NCBI RefSeq assembly: GCF_019175385.1
Contig: NC_083348.1
Span: 44,538,950 to 44,602,949 of the forward strand
Origin: Lycium barbarum
Taxonomy: Eukaryota > Streptophyta > Magnoliopsida > Solanales > Solanaceae
Direction: 5' to 3'
DNA: 64,000 nucleotides
Shown here: positions 1-11,440 of the stretch, in pieces
Position numbering within the stretch: position 1 is the stretch's first letter
Layout of the letters: the number at the start of each line of letters is the position of its first letter
Position numbers and translations under genes: made by a program
The notes under the pieces: generated by a model
The model's database searches: none
Seen by the model: only the letters and a program-made list of their open reading frames with translations
What the model was told of the DNA's origin: nothing

Positions 1-530
1 GTTATGTCACGCAACCGATACGAAGCTAACTCAACAGACTCAGTCTCAGAAGCCTTGATTATCCTCAACATAAGGTGCATCTGTCTAATGAACTCCTGCG
101 GATCATCCTCGTGCTTTGACCAGAAAAACTCTAGAGGATTACAACTTAAGAAGTCGCGGGCTCTCAAACTATCATGTCTATCCACCTGGTCAACCCCTAG
201 TCCGTGCCTGCGAGCCTGTCCTGCCACTAATCTGGTCAGCAACTGCACTGCATCCCTCATGGATCTATCCTCCGCCCCTGGCTGAGGAGCTGAAGGCTCG
301 GGTACTGGAACCTCAGGAACTGGCGGTGGAGCCGCCCCCTGACCTGGAGCCATCGTTGCCCTAGGTTACTCTGGAAGTGTTGGTGTAGCAGAACTCGCCG
401 ACTGGAACACAATCTCAGGCATAAGCTGGGCACGGGCCCTAGTAACCCTCCGAGTCTGGCTAGTATCCCCTGCTACCGATTTGCCCTTCTGGGCAGCTGT
501 CGCTTTCCTTGAAGGTATGGCGGTAAACAT
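1..530 (-). pseudogene. gag: Gag N-terminus, duplicated copy (element A)
   Basis: Start of a Ty3/gypsy Gag read on the minus strand and running off the left edge of the window. It is the second copy of the Gag start found at 3460-3989, with only a few base differences. The likely native start is the ATG ending at 530, because the frame upstream of the Met at 353 resembles the N-terminus of the Gag at 12240. That frame meets an in-frame TAA at codon 55, so the long open part begins at 353. Proline-rich N-terminus, then the start of the retrotransposon Gag domain. It is a fragment in this window; nothing shows it is expressed. Confidence 0.85.
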
Positions 531-625
531 AATAGTTTGTTAGAAAGGGATTATCCTGATAATATAGCTCTATCGCACGATCTAGGATAAGAAGGAAAGA
601 TAACAACCTAAATGTCCTATAGCTT

Positions 626-665
626 CCTGTTTATAGATGTGGTGCACAACACACCGATAAATAAG
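626..665 (-). other. Leader hairpin with palindromic loop (A, copy 1)
   Basis: Duplicate of the hairpin at 4085-4124: a long imperfect stem closing an 8-nt loop TTGTGCAC that contains the self-complementary hexamer GTGCAC. It lies 42 nt downstream of the primer site on the minus strand. Candidate RNA dimerisation site (inference). Confidence 0.6.
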
Positions 666-706
666 ACTCTACTAGACACTGTATGTAGACACTACGAGGA
701 TGAACT

Positions 707-718
707 GCTCTAATACCA
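707..718 (-). other. Primer binding site (A, copy 1)
   Basis: On the minus strand this reads TGGTATTAGAGC, one mismatch from the initiator-Met tRNA site TGGTATCAGAGC seen at 12041, 33248 and 56677. It lies 5 nt after the LTR end at 723. Confidence 0.8.
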
Positions 719-722
719 CTTT

Positions 723-1958
723 TGTCACGACCCAACCCCGCGGGCCATGACTAGTGCCCCAGCTGGACACCCACATGTACCTGTTAGACATAATCAGACT
801 AACACTATAGACAGCATGGGAATCGGCATAGACCCAAAGGTTCTCAACGTCACATATCAAGATAATATGTCCCCTACGGAGTCTTAACCAATCACAACGA
901 AATCAAATACGCAAGCCGACGAGGTTGCCACTATATATCATATAATACGCAAGCGGACAAGGCTGCCACCACATATCGATACCATATGCAAGCCGGCAAG
1001 GCTGCCACAACCAACAGAAACATCAACAACAACTATATAGACACAACTGATCATAATCTATTTACAACCCACACACATGTCTACAGACCTCTAAGAGTAC
1101 TAACAGTGAAATATGACGGGACAAGGCCCCGTCGTACCCCTGGACAACCATATATAAATACACCAGAAGATCTGTACCAAAAGTCTAGGCTCCGGAACAA
1201 CGGAGCTCTCCAAGACAGCTGACTGGAAATCCTAAGTTGGGGGATCACCGAATCGAGCGTCTGTACCTGCGGGCATGAAACGCAGCCCCCCGAAGAAAGG
1301 GGGTCAATACGGAATATGTATTGAGTATATAAAGCATAAGAACATCAAGTACAGAAGAATCATGAAAACCAGTCTCAATAATTGAATGCATTTGTGGCTA
1401 ACAACTGAGAATATCTGCGTAACTCTATATGACTGAAAATGACTCTACGGCGTATGGCATAGATCATAATATAACTGATAGTGCTGTGGAACGTACAACC
1501 CGATCCATATATAATATAATAGTGCCGAGGAACGTACGACCCGATCCATATATAATCTAATAGTGTCGAGGAACGTACATCCCGATCGATATATAATATA
1601 ATAGTGCCGAGGAACGTCCGACCTGATCCATATATAATATAATAGTGCCGAGGAACGTATGGCCCGATCCATATATAATATAATAGTGCCGAGTTACGTA
1701 CGGCCCGATCCATATATAATATAATATATATAAATGCATGTAAAACTCGGAAAAAAGGATACTCTGAACCCCTCTGGTGACATAAGAAGCTAATATGAAA
1801 TGTCTCTGGGAGTTATGGACATAAAACATAGGAGGCCAACGATACAAATATCTCTACACTCTCTAAGAATAGAGTCTTTGGAACTCGCTTGCTCACTGTG
1901 TTCATTCAGATGATAAGGATCATGCCAAAAAGAAAGAAAGGATAACTTTACATAACTG
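723..1958 (-). mobile_element. LTR fragment of element A, copy 1
   Basis: The 3' part of the A LTR, oriented on the minus strand. It ends at plus-strand TGTCACGACCC (723) and begins, on its own strand, at CAG|TTATGT, the position of the predicted second leader donor. The remaining 1244 bp of the LTR are missing because of the duplication junction. It holds a 6 x 41-bp minisatellite and the conserved branch-point/acceptor block near 1267-1309. Confidence 0.85.
1481..1726 (-). repeat. Minisatellite, 6 x 41 bp
   Basis: Six near-identical 41-bp units inside the LTR, each with a GTGCCGAGGAACGTAC-like core followed by a TA-rich tail. Because 41 is not a multiple of three, the repeats open reading frames in several phases; these are not genes. 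Confidence 0.95.
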
Positions 1959-3989
1959 GCAACACATCTATAGTAAACTCTATCTCCCGTTCAGGAGGAA
2001 GGCCTGGAAGTTCATCTGGGATACACCTGGGAATTCGTTAACTATCGGCACTGACTGAAGAGTCGGCGCCTCTGCCTTCAGGTCATGCACCCGAACCAGA
2101 TGATAAATATACTCCATTCTGACCATCTTCTTTGCCTTGAGGTATGAAATAAACTTACCCCTCGGCGATGCTGTATTTCCCATCCACTCTATAATTGGCT
2201 CTCTTGGGAACTGAAATCGAATTATCTTTTCTTTACAATCAACGTTAGCATAACAAGGAGCTAACCAGTCCATACCCATAATAACATCGAACTCAGTCAT
2301 ATCTAACTCTATCAGATCTGCCTTGGTGCAACGACTATATATAATCACCTAACAATCTTTATATACTTGCCTTGCTATAATAGAATCTCCTACCAGTGTA
2401 GCTACCTCAAATGGTTCTATCAATTCAGGTTTTATCCCAATTCTACTAGCAACAAATGGAGATATATATGATAAAGTGGAGCCTGGGTCTATCAATGCAT
2501 ATACGTCTCGAGAGAAAATCGATAGTATACCTGTAACCACATTTGGTGACGCCTCCTGATCCTGTCTACTAGCCAAAGCATATATGCGGTTCGAAGGACC
2601 ACGAGAACTGGAGGCTCCGCCACGACCTCTACCACGGCCTGCTGGTGTCTGAATACCCTGTCCCATAGGGCGCATAGCCACAGAAGAAGATGAACCAGCA
2701 ACCGACCCAGTAGGCTGAGCCATACCACCTGAACCGCCCCTATACGGACACTCTCTCATAATATGGCCTGGACGGCCGCAAGAAAAACAAGCACCTGCAG
2801 CATGATGACATTGCCCAGGATGATGCCTACCACACCGAGAACACCGAGGCAAAGGTGGCCTCGACTGACTCAACCCCCTGCTCAACAGCGAACCCGAAGT
2901 CCTGGAGCTCTGACCTACTCCTGAATACCCCGTACTATCAAACGTTCTACCTGTGAACTGTGGGGGCGCACTCTGTGCGGGCTGGGAAGGATATCTGATA
3001 TGCTGCTGAGGCTGTCTGCCTCGAAACTCACCCGGATAACCAGCCGATCTAGCCCTCTTATGCTGACCCCTGTCGTGATCTCTATCTGGCTGACGCCCTC
3101 TGTGTCGATCCTCCACCCCCTGTGCATATGCCTGTATCCAAGCAATATCCATACCTGGCTGAAGAGCCACTGCCATACAGCTATCAATCAAGTAATTATC
3201 CAATCTCATCACAAAGCAACGCACTCTATCTGCCATATCTTCCACGATAGTAGGCGCGTATCTAGCCAACGAGTCAAACTCAAGACTATACTCTCGAACA
3301 CTCCTGCCCCTCTGCCTCAATTGTAAGAATCTATCAACTTTAGCTCGCCGCATCTCTGGAGGCAGGAAGTGGCCAAGAAAGGCCTCCGTAAACTTATCCC
3401 ATACTTCTGGAGGAGCACCCTCGCCGCCAGATAGCTCCCACGATTCATACCAACTAACAGTTATGTCACGCAACCGATACGAAGCTAACTCAACAGACTC
3501 AGTCTCAGAAGCCTTGATTATCCTCAACATAAGGTGCATCTGTCTAATGAACTCCTGCGGATCATCCTCGTGCTTTGACCAGAAAAACTCTAGAGGATTA
3601 CAACTTACGAAGTCGCGGGCTCTCAAACTATCATGTCTATCCACCTGGTCAACCCCTAGTCCGTGCCTGCGAGCCTGTCCTGCCACTAATCTGGTCAGCA
3701 ACTGCACTGCATCCCTCATGGATCTATCCTCCGCCCCTGGCTGAGGAGCTGAAGGCTCGGGTACTGGAACCTCAGGAACTGGCGGTGGAGCCGCCCCCTG
3801 ACCTGGAGCCATCGTTGCCCTAGGTTACTCTGGAAGTGTTGGTGTAGCAGAACTCGCCGACTGGAACACAATCTCAGGCATAAGCTGGGCACGGGCCCTA
3901 GTAACCCTCCGAGTCTGGCTAGTATCCCCTGCTACCGATTTGCCCTTCTGGGCAGCTGTCGCTTTCCTTGAAGGTATGGCGGTAAACAT
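1959..3989 (-). pseudogene. gag-pro: Gag-protease of element A, disrupted
   Basis: Minus-strand structural and protease region. The longest open part (2349-3812, 487 codons) has a proline-rich start, the Gag capsid-like domain, two zinc knuckles (CSRCGRHHPGQC, then CFSCGRPGHIMREC, a canonical CX2CX4HX4C) at about residues 320-355, an RG-rich stretch, and an aspartic protease with active-site LIDPGS near residue 442. The DPG form instead of DSG/DTG recurs in the other elements here. Broken by a stop at codon 55 from the ATG at 3989, a TAG at 2349-2351, and a frameshift in the protease/RT linker. Coding ends at the duplication junction (1958), so RT, RNase H and integrase are absent from this window. 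Confidence 0.9.
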
Positions 3990-4023
3990 AATAGTTTGTT
4001 AGAAAGGGATTATCCTGATAATA

Positions 4024-4043
4024 TAGCTCTATCGCACGATCTA
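4024..4043 (-). other. Second conserved leader motif (A)
   Basis: On the minus strand this contains AGATCGTGCGATAGAGC, the block also found in the leaders of H, B and G and, slightly changed, in I. It lies 41 nt past the leader hairpin. Role unknown; the position fits a packaging or leader-folding element. Confidence 0.5.
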
Positions 4044-4084
4044 GGATAAGAAGGAAAGATAACAGCCTAAATGTCCTATAGCTT

Positions 4085-4124
4085 CCTGTTTATAGATGTG
4101 GTGCACAACACACCGATAAATAAG
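4085..4124 (-). other. Leader hairpin with palindromic loop (A)
   Basis: On the minus strand, arms starting CTTATTTAT and ending ATAAACAGG, with an inner GGTGTG/CACATC stem, close the 8-nt loop TTGTGCAC. The loop hexamer GTGCAC (4101-4106) is self-complementary. One outer pair is mismatched compared with H. Candidate dimer initiation site by analogy with retroviruses. Confidence 0.65.
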
Positions 4125-4165
4125 ACTATACTAGACACTGTATGTAGACACTACGAGGATGAACT

Positions 4166-4177
4166 GCTCTAATACCA
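4166..4177 (-). other. Primer binding site (A)
   Basis: Minus-strand TGGTATTAGAGC, 4 nt after the LTR end. One C-to-T change from the initiator-Met tRNA complement. Confidence 0.85.
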
Positions 4178-4181
4178 CTTT

Positions 4182-6661
4182 TGTCACGACCCAACCCCGC
4201 GGGCCATGACTAGTGCCCCAGCTGGACACCCACATGTACCTGTTAGACATAATCAGACTAACACTATAGACAGCATGGGAATCGGCATAGACCCAAAGGT
4301 TCTCAACGTCACATATCAAGATAATATGTCCCCTACGGAGTCTTAACCAATCACAACGAAATCAAATACGCAAGCCGACGAGGTTGCCACTATATATCAT
4401 ATAATACGCAAGCGGACAAGGCTGCCACCACATATCGATACCATATGCAAGCCGGCAAGGCTGCCACAACCAATAGAAACATCAACAACAACTATATAGA
4501 CACAGCTGATCATAATCTATTTACAACCCACACACATGTCTACAGACCTCTAAGAGTACTAACAGTGAAATATGACGGGACAAGGCCCCGTCGTACCCCT
4601 GGACAACCATATATAAATACACCAGAAGATCTGTACCAAAAGTCTAGGCTCCGGAACAACGGAGCTCTCCAAGACAGCTGACTGGAAATCCTAAGTTGGG
4701 GGATCACCGAATCGAGCGTCTGTACCTGCGGGCATGAAACGCAGCCCCCCGAAGAAAGGGGGTCAATACGGAATATGTATTGAGTATATAAAGCATAAGA
4801 ACATCAAGTACAGAAGAATAATGAAAATCAGTCTCAATAATTGAATGCATTTGTGGCTAATATCTGAGAATATCTGCGTAACTCTATATGACTGAAAATG
4901 ACTCTACGGCGTATGGCATAGATCATAATATAACTGATAGTGCTGTGGAACGTACAACCCGATCCATATATAATATAATAGTGCCGAGGAACGTACGACC
5001 CGATCCATATATAATCTAATAGTGTCGAGGAACGTACATCCCGATCGATATATAATATAATAGTGCCGAGGAACGTCCGACCTGATCCATATATAATATA
5101 ATAGTGCCGAGGAACGTATGGCCCGATCCATATATAATATAATAGTGCCGAGTTACGTACGGCCCGATCCATATATAATATAATATATATAAATGCATGT
5201 AAAACTCGGAAAAAAGGATACTCTGAACCCCTCTGGTGACATAAGAAGCTAATATGAAATGTCTCTGGGAGTTATGGACATAAAACATAGGAGGCCAACG
5301 ATACAAATATCTCTACACTCTCTAAGAATAGAGTCTTTGGAACTCGCTTGCTCACTGTGTTCATTCAGATGATAAGGATCATGCCAAAAAGAAAGAAAGG
5401 ATAACTTTACATAACTGTTAAAGGTTAATTGTAATCATGTTCGCTTCGTCGCCCCTTTAGCCTATTTAATATGAAAGTAACGCTATCGTTAGTAAAATAT
5501 ACCTCCTAGCTCATAAATCTGTAACCAATCGCCTATAGGACTCATTCTTTAATTCTTACTTTATTGGTTAGGGTTTTCATTAGTTAAGAACTTAACGGAA
5601 ATCGGGCAGCATTTCCCCTATATACTTGCCTAACCCGAACTTCCAATTAACCTCCTGTTATCACAGCAATACCAACAATGACAGTAATAGAAATCTGCAT
5701 ATAAAACCCTTACAATTCAACTCATAAACAACTCAAACAATCCAACAGCCCTTCTTAACCCATTTCCAATCTAAATCATTAACGTTTTAAGATTTTTCAC
5801 CATACAAACCAACATATGCTTTGTACACAATACGTTATACACTTCTTTCTTCCAAATTTAGAATCCACATCAACGACAACACGATCACAACACGAATAAC
5901 AACATATGAACATAAATCATACTTTTAATCCTTTTAACCGACAATTTCATATAACAACAATTTCATGCAATTTCTTACTTCCAATTTCACCCAATCCAAT
6001 TTTAATCCTTCCATTACAACACCATTAATACAATTACGCCACAAAATAAGAAAATCTTACCTTAATTTACTCGGAGGAATTTCTACACTTATTTGCTCCA
6101 ATTTCACAATTTCTTCTTCCACAATTCAATATCCAATGTTGCTATCACCTCCTTGAACTTGTAAATCACTTGGAATTTGATCAAAGTAGGCAACAAAAAA
6201 TTTTTTTCTTAATCACCAAGGCTGGCCGAGAGCTTGGCAGCCATGGAAGTGTTCTTTTTTTTTTTTAAGTTTTATTTTGTGAAATGGAATTAATTTGCTA
6301 AGTTGTTCATCCAACTTTATATATATATGGTATCCCTCAAATGGACACGTTCCACCCCCTATGACTCATCAATTTTGATTTCTTGATTTGTTATTTTTTT
6401 TATTTATGGGTGGGGCCCACAAGCATAATTAAATTAATTAACTTTAATTAATCACTAATTCTTACTTAATAATCTAATTATAATTAATTAGTCCCTAATC
6501 TCCAATAATATTTCTACACTAAATAAAATTTATAAACAATTTGTGTACTAATTAAAATTTGAGAATTAAAAGTTCCTATTTAATATCCAAAAATAATCCC
6601 GTCTTAACGTAAGTCGATTAGCTTGCGAATAATTCGATGTATAAAAATACGGGATATAACA
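4182..6661 (-). mobile_element. 5' LTR of element A
   Basis: 2480-bp LTR on the minus strand, from TGTTATATCCCG (6661) to GGGTCGTGACA (4182), followed by a primer site. Signals in order on its strand: TATA-like ATATATATAAAG near 6320, predicted donor AAG|GTAAGA (exon end 6061), the GGGGAAATGCTGCC motif (5599-5618), acceptor TTACAG|A (5519), a 104-nt exon (5415-5518), a decayed donor CAG|TTATGT (5414), branch point TATTGAC (4762-4768) and acceptor CCCGCAG|GT (4726). No TSD can be checked because the 3' end is outside the window. Confidence 0.88.
4940..5185 (-). repeat. Minisatellite, 6 x 41 bp (copy 2)
   Basis: Same array as 1481-1726, in its native LTR. It lies between the predicted second donor (5414) and branch point (4762), so inside predicted intron 2. 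Confidence 0.95.
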
Positions 6662-9600
6662 CACTACTAGCTACAGAATCTACAAAATTTTATGGCAGCA
6701 CTTCCTTCATAATTCGGACCCTCACAACATTTCTCAAATGCCTGCCAGCTCACTAAAGTACCAACACACTACTCACAGGGTATCTTAATACGCATGATGT
6801 GACATAATGAGATTTCTGAATCTTAAATGTGGCTAACATGAATACTGAGCTGGCCTGACACACGAGTATTAGCTGAATGATACATGATTACTATACATGG
6901 AGTTTGGAAGAGAATCTGTAGGGATGAATGACATGAGTACTGGAAAATAGGCATGAACATTACATGATTATCTGGGCTTGAAGAGCATGGGACATAAATA
7001 TATGAAAACTCTCTGGCATGAATACATGAGTGCTAAACTTTTATAAGATACAAATACGTGTAAACATGGACATCATAACATGAGATCTGAATGTCAAAAA
7101 CATGATTGTTACAACATGAGGGTTGAATACTTAGCACAGGTAGGATCTGAACACTTAGAGACTTGATCATAGATGTTCGTGTGTTACCACGATAGGCATA
7201 CGAGATAAGAGTACGACTTAGGCTCTGAATGTAAGTGCAACTCGGTGCGAATGAGATAGAGTTGAGTCATATACTAGGAATATGATTCTAAGATAGGTAT
7301 TCATAAAGCTCTAGCGTAGGCATGATATGAATACATCAAATCTGAGTAGAATACTTTTGAGATAAGTACCATTGAATACCTGAAGGGATCTCCCTTTGAA
7401 CTTGGAACATACCTTACTTCGAACCTTACCTTGTTCGCTCTGAAACATAGATATGAATATCTTGGCTTACCTTGCTTATTATTGTAAGCGAATCATTAAG
7501 AAGTGAGAGAAAAGGATAATTCATACGAATCAGAAACTTCATCTTAGAAGATAGACGTGGCATGGGCACATGAGAAACATGGCATTTACATGGGTACCTG
7601 CATACCATGGCGTATGGACTTGAGTTTATGAGCAATGAAGTAAGACTAAGACATAAGTGTGATTTGCATGACACAATTTGTAGGCTTCACTCTTGACTCA
7701 GAGACATAGGGCATGGATAAAACATTACCTTTAGGATTTAGATATACCGAAAGAATGGGACATAGTTCAACATAGCTTACTCTCATCACCATGAGTAAAC
7801 GCCCTTTTTTTTTTATAAATAAGGTTCATGAAAGAATAGATTATAGGCATGAATACTTCGTTCTTCGAGCATCTAAGACATGGGTAGAAAGTCACCTTGA
7901 ACATAACGAGGTATAAATACTTAGCGAAAGGAAAAAGGAATCATGTCATCATGATCGTAAAACATTAGCTAAAGGAACATAAGCATGAGTCACATAGAAT
8001 CGTGGATAGGACATTCATCTTCACTTACTCTCATTATTGCCTACCAACATCATTTTTATGCTATTTCTATAGGTGGATGCTCGAATAAGTCTATCGTGGA
8101 CATGAGTATGTGAAAACATAGGTAGTATACCATTGGAGTCGAAATAAGTCATTCACCTAAGGCATTCTCCTCTTGTCCAAGGAATAGGTGTGCATTCCAT
8201 AGGATTCTCAGTCTTTAAACTATTATGTTACCTTCCCTTCGATCCTTATCAACGCCAACATCATAATAGGAAATCACTTAGGAGCTAGAACGTGGACATG
8301 GGTATAAATGCACGATAAATACATGAGACATGAATGCGGTCTTTAACCTTGGACATGAGTACAACCTGATGTGAAAAACATGAAAGAACATTCCCTTGCA
8401 TAGCTTACTATCATATAATCTTAATTCTTGTATCTTAATCGTAGAGTGTAAAGCTCTAACATGGGCATGATATAGGTATGATAGGCACGAGTAGAGTACG
8501 TCTGGGCATTAGTGCCACATAGTTCATGAATTACTCTAGAATTGGAACCGTTACACCCTTAAAACCCGCTATTCGATCTAGAACTTTATCTCATAACATA
8601 ATTACCTAGTACTTGATCTCAACTGGCATGACAAAAATTGCCTTTTACGCACCTTATCTTGGCTACATGAAACTGTGATCCTCTGACATAATATCCTTAG
8701 AATCCATCAACTTACGAAACACATAATCTACATCGGCACCTTGCCGCACAATCTCTCCCTTATTTCAAAAGCTAACGTTTAAAGCCTGTGGATCCCTCGA
8801 GTTAGCGATTAAGTGATAATCTAGTGGTTCTACTAATTTCCTCTAAAATACCGACAACGCATTTCTTTGGCTTACTTCAAGAAAGTCTTACTTACTGGAA
8901 AACTGGATTACTTAAATGAATGGGTTTCTTCTTTCACCAATTTCTATACATTGAATTTAACTTAAACCCTTTGGGTTCTAATATGCCTTCTGTGTATTCA
9001 AACGGTTACCCACTCACTAGTGTTAACTTGACTAAGTAACTCAAATCATACTTCTACTAACTCTGCTGAAAATTTCTAATTCACTGTATCTACTCAAACA
9101 TACTTACTAGGATTTTGTTAACCACTTCCTAGCATCATATTATCTAATTCTTCTCTGAGTACTAAAGTGAAAATAAGGTTATTTCCAACTATTCCTCCTC
9201 AGCTGACTCTATTTTGGGATTGTATACTCTCTTTCTGAACTATAGACATGGATCACAGTTAGGGAAATTTCATCTGTCTCAAACGATAAATTGGAACAAC
9301 TAACCCCAAACTCACTATATACTTTCAAAATTATACCATACTATACACATCAGGGATAAATACTTAATAACATAACCCTAAGAGGGAACTATCATACCTT
9401 TTTATCTCATAGTAACATTTGCTTCTTGTAGTAACTTACTAACGTCATACTCTCTAGGTCTGATTTGAATAAGCTTAAATAATCTAAAACTATCCCTAGA
9501 AATTCAATATCATATGCTTGTGGTTAACTTCATAACCTGTTACCTTGTAGGGTCTTAAATCGGAAATTATCATCCTTATACTATAGCTCCATGGTCAAAG

Positions 9601-9940
9601 AACCCAAATAAACTTACTATGTAAGGTATATAGCCTACATGTACTACCATACCGAAACTTGTCAAAAAATGGTATTACCGTCTGTTAAACACACCAGGCC
9701 CATTTGGTGAGTCTTGGTCTTAAATTTCCTTCTCATCGCTTATGCATTCGATACGTCCAGAATTCGATAGAAAAAGAATGTCACTTACTACTCTAAGCTT
9801 CATGGTACGAGTTAGAATAATTCCTGATGACTCCATCTGAAAGCAACATATCGATAATGATTAGATTTACATCTTCCCCATCCGTTGTGACAAGGCGTAT
9901 TCGGTAGAATGGTGAACAATGCACGAGTTCAATTGATTTC
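6662..9940. mobile_element. Noncoding interior, probably element I
   Basis: About 3.3 kb of AT-rich sequence with no convincing reading frame and many short phrases built around ACATGAG and CATGAATAC. It runs without a break into a minus-strand retroelement leader (9951-10109), so I infer it is the pol-less interior of element I, cut on the left by the insertion of element A. No gag, protease, RT or integrase motif was found on either strand, and no 5S-like module. It could also include unrelated repeat DNA. Confidence 0.5.
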
Positions 9941-9950
9941 TGATAGCATA

Positions 9951-9970
9951 GCTCGATTGCACGATCTAGA
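9951..9970 (-). other. Second conserved leader motif (I)
   Basis: Minus-strand AGATCGTGCAATCGAGC, a two-base variant of the block shared by the A, H, B and G leaders. It supports reading this stretch as a retroelement leader. Confidence 0.5.
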
Positions 9971-10014
9971 GTTGAAAGAAGTGAGACAATCCTAGATGTC
10001 TTGGTGGTCAACTA

Positions 10015-10045
10015 TTTATATGTGTGGTGCGCACACACATATAAA
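10015..10045 (-). other. Leader hairpin with palindromic loop (I)
   Basis: Perfect 12-bp stem (TTTATATGTGTG with CACACATATAAA) around the 7-nt loop TGCGCAC, which contains the self-complementary TGCGCA. Same position and design as in A, H, B and G, but with different stem and loop sequence. Candidate kissing-loop site. Confidence 0.6.
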
Positions 10046-10097
10046 AGTGACCCCACTGGACACAGTTTCATAGACTCCCTAAGACACTTGAACCTAG

Positions 10098-10109
10098 GTT
10101 CATATACCA
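10098..10109 (-). other. Degenerate primer binding site (I)
   Basis: Minus-strand TGGTATATGAAC, 5 nt after the LTR end. It keeps the leading TGGTAT of the initiator-Met site but has changed inside, so it is probably inactive or uses a different tRNA. Confidence 0.5.
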
Positions 10110-10114
10110 ACCTT

Positions 10115-11148
10115 TGTCACGCCCCGAACCATGGCCTGGGCGAAACACGGCACTCAGTGCCTTATTGCATGTGATCGAGCGAACCACACGGCTTGCTGAA
10201 TTATCATGAGGCATAGCATCAGCGGAATATAACGTGAATGCATGATGAGCCTTCATAAAACGTAATAAGTCATAATTCTTAATAAAAATACTTATTTAAA
10301 CATGAGTGCGGAAATAACATGAATGGGCCAAAATGGCTATACGACTCCGAATGTCTGACATAACATAACTGACTTGTCTAGTTTATGAAACCTCTATGAT
10401 GAGTCTGACTAGAAAACATACTTACTGGGACAGGGCCCCCAGCATACCTTAGATGCATAACTAATCATAAAATAAAAAGTTGACTAAACCCCGAATGAGA
10501 TGAGGCTCACTAATAAGCTGATACGAGCAATGTCCTAACGAGCAAATCTGCTTTCCTGTCAATCAATACCTGCATCGTGAAATGCAGGCCCCCAGGCAAT
10601 AGAAAGGGGACGTCAGCACATTGAATGTACTGGTATGTAAAACAACTGAAAGAAATAACATGGGACATGAAATAACGTGATAAGATGTGAAAATGAAACC
10701 TGGACATGAACACGAGCACGAATACATATAAGTAAAGTCTGAAAATAATAAATCAATGGAAATACATGTATATATAACTGCTTGTAACATGGGGAGTGCT
10801 ATAGTATAACCGACAACATGATCTGGTACTTGCGTCCTACCAGCAGAACACTCATATCTTGCCAGGAATATGAGATTTAAGTAATAATAAGCATGTAAGG
10901 ATCCAAACTGCATAATGAAGGTGTTTCCTCCTTGTTGACAACCCTTATCCTACGGTGGCTACGTAGTTTCAGGCTATCTGAGCCTTCTCGGTTAACTAAA
11001 AAAATCCTAAAAACATGAACATGTAAAATAAATGGCACTTGCTGCCCATGGTTTTCATGAATATAACTTGCTTGTACATAGATATCATGAATTATAGCTT
11101 GCTTGAATGAACTTGTAAAACATGAATAGTATTTTCTTGAAAATAACA
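10115..11148 (-). mobile_element. 5' LTR of element I, truncated
   Basis: Minus-oriented LTR ending at plus-strand TGTCACGCCCC (10115). It contains the conserved block: branch-point-like TGCTGAC (plus 10612-10618), a hairpin with GTCCCC and GGGG arms, and acceptor ATGCAG|GT (10570). Its upstream part is missing; near 11148 it abuts the plus-oriented LTR of element H. The exact junction is uncertain to a few tens of bases. Confidence 0.7.
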
Positions 11149-11440
11149 GATGACAGGGGCTGACGCTATGACCTTTGTTGTGTGTATATATGGCACAGTT
11201 GTCAGGGGGTGCCGCTGTGGACTTGTTGTAATGTATATGTATGGCACAGTTGATAGGGGTGACGTTGTGTCCTTGTTGTGATGTATATGTATGGCACAGT
11301 TGACAGGGGGTGACGCTGTGGGCTTTGTTGTGATGTATATGTATGGCACAGTTGACAGGGGGTGACGCTGTGGCCTTTGTTGTGATGTGTATATATATGG
11401 CACAGTTGACAGGGGGTGACACTGTGGCCTTTGTTGTGAT
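11149..11440 (+). repeat. Minisatellite, about 6 x 52 bp (H 5' LTR)
   Basis: About six units of roughly 52 bp with the core GGCACAGTTGACAGGGGGTG, the first one partial. The same repeat occurs in the matching LTR at 19508-19960 with nine units, so copy number differs between the two LTRs of one element. Confidence 0.92.

Larger units (their letters stand above)
1..1958 (-). repeat. Tandem duplication, copy 1
   Basis: This block matches 3460-5417 at a constant offset of 3459 bp, with roughly nine scattered differences by eye. It carries a Gag start, the leader, the primer site and the inner part of an LTR. The junction at 1956-1958 joins LTR sequence to the protease/RT boundary of element A, with CTG shared by both partners (CAG on the element's strand). 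The small divergence points to a recent duplication. Confidence 0.93.
3460..5417 (-). repeat. Tandem duplication, copy 2
   Basis: Partner of 1-1958, in its native context: it runs without a break from Gag through the leader into the complete 5' LTR of element A. The other copy is therefore the rearranged one. Confidence 0.93.

Noticed and set aside
1375..1847. Overlapping tyrosine-rich minus-strand frames
   Set aside because: Products of the 41-bp repeat read in several phases; the same frames recur at 4834-5306.
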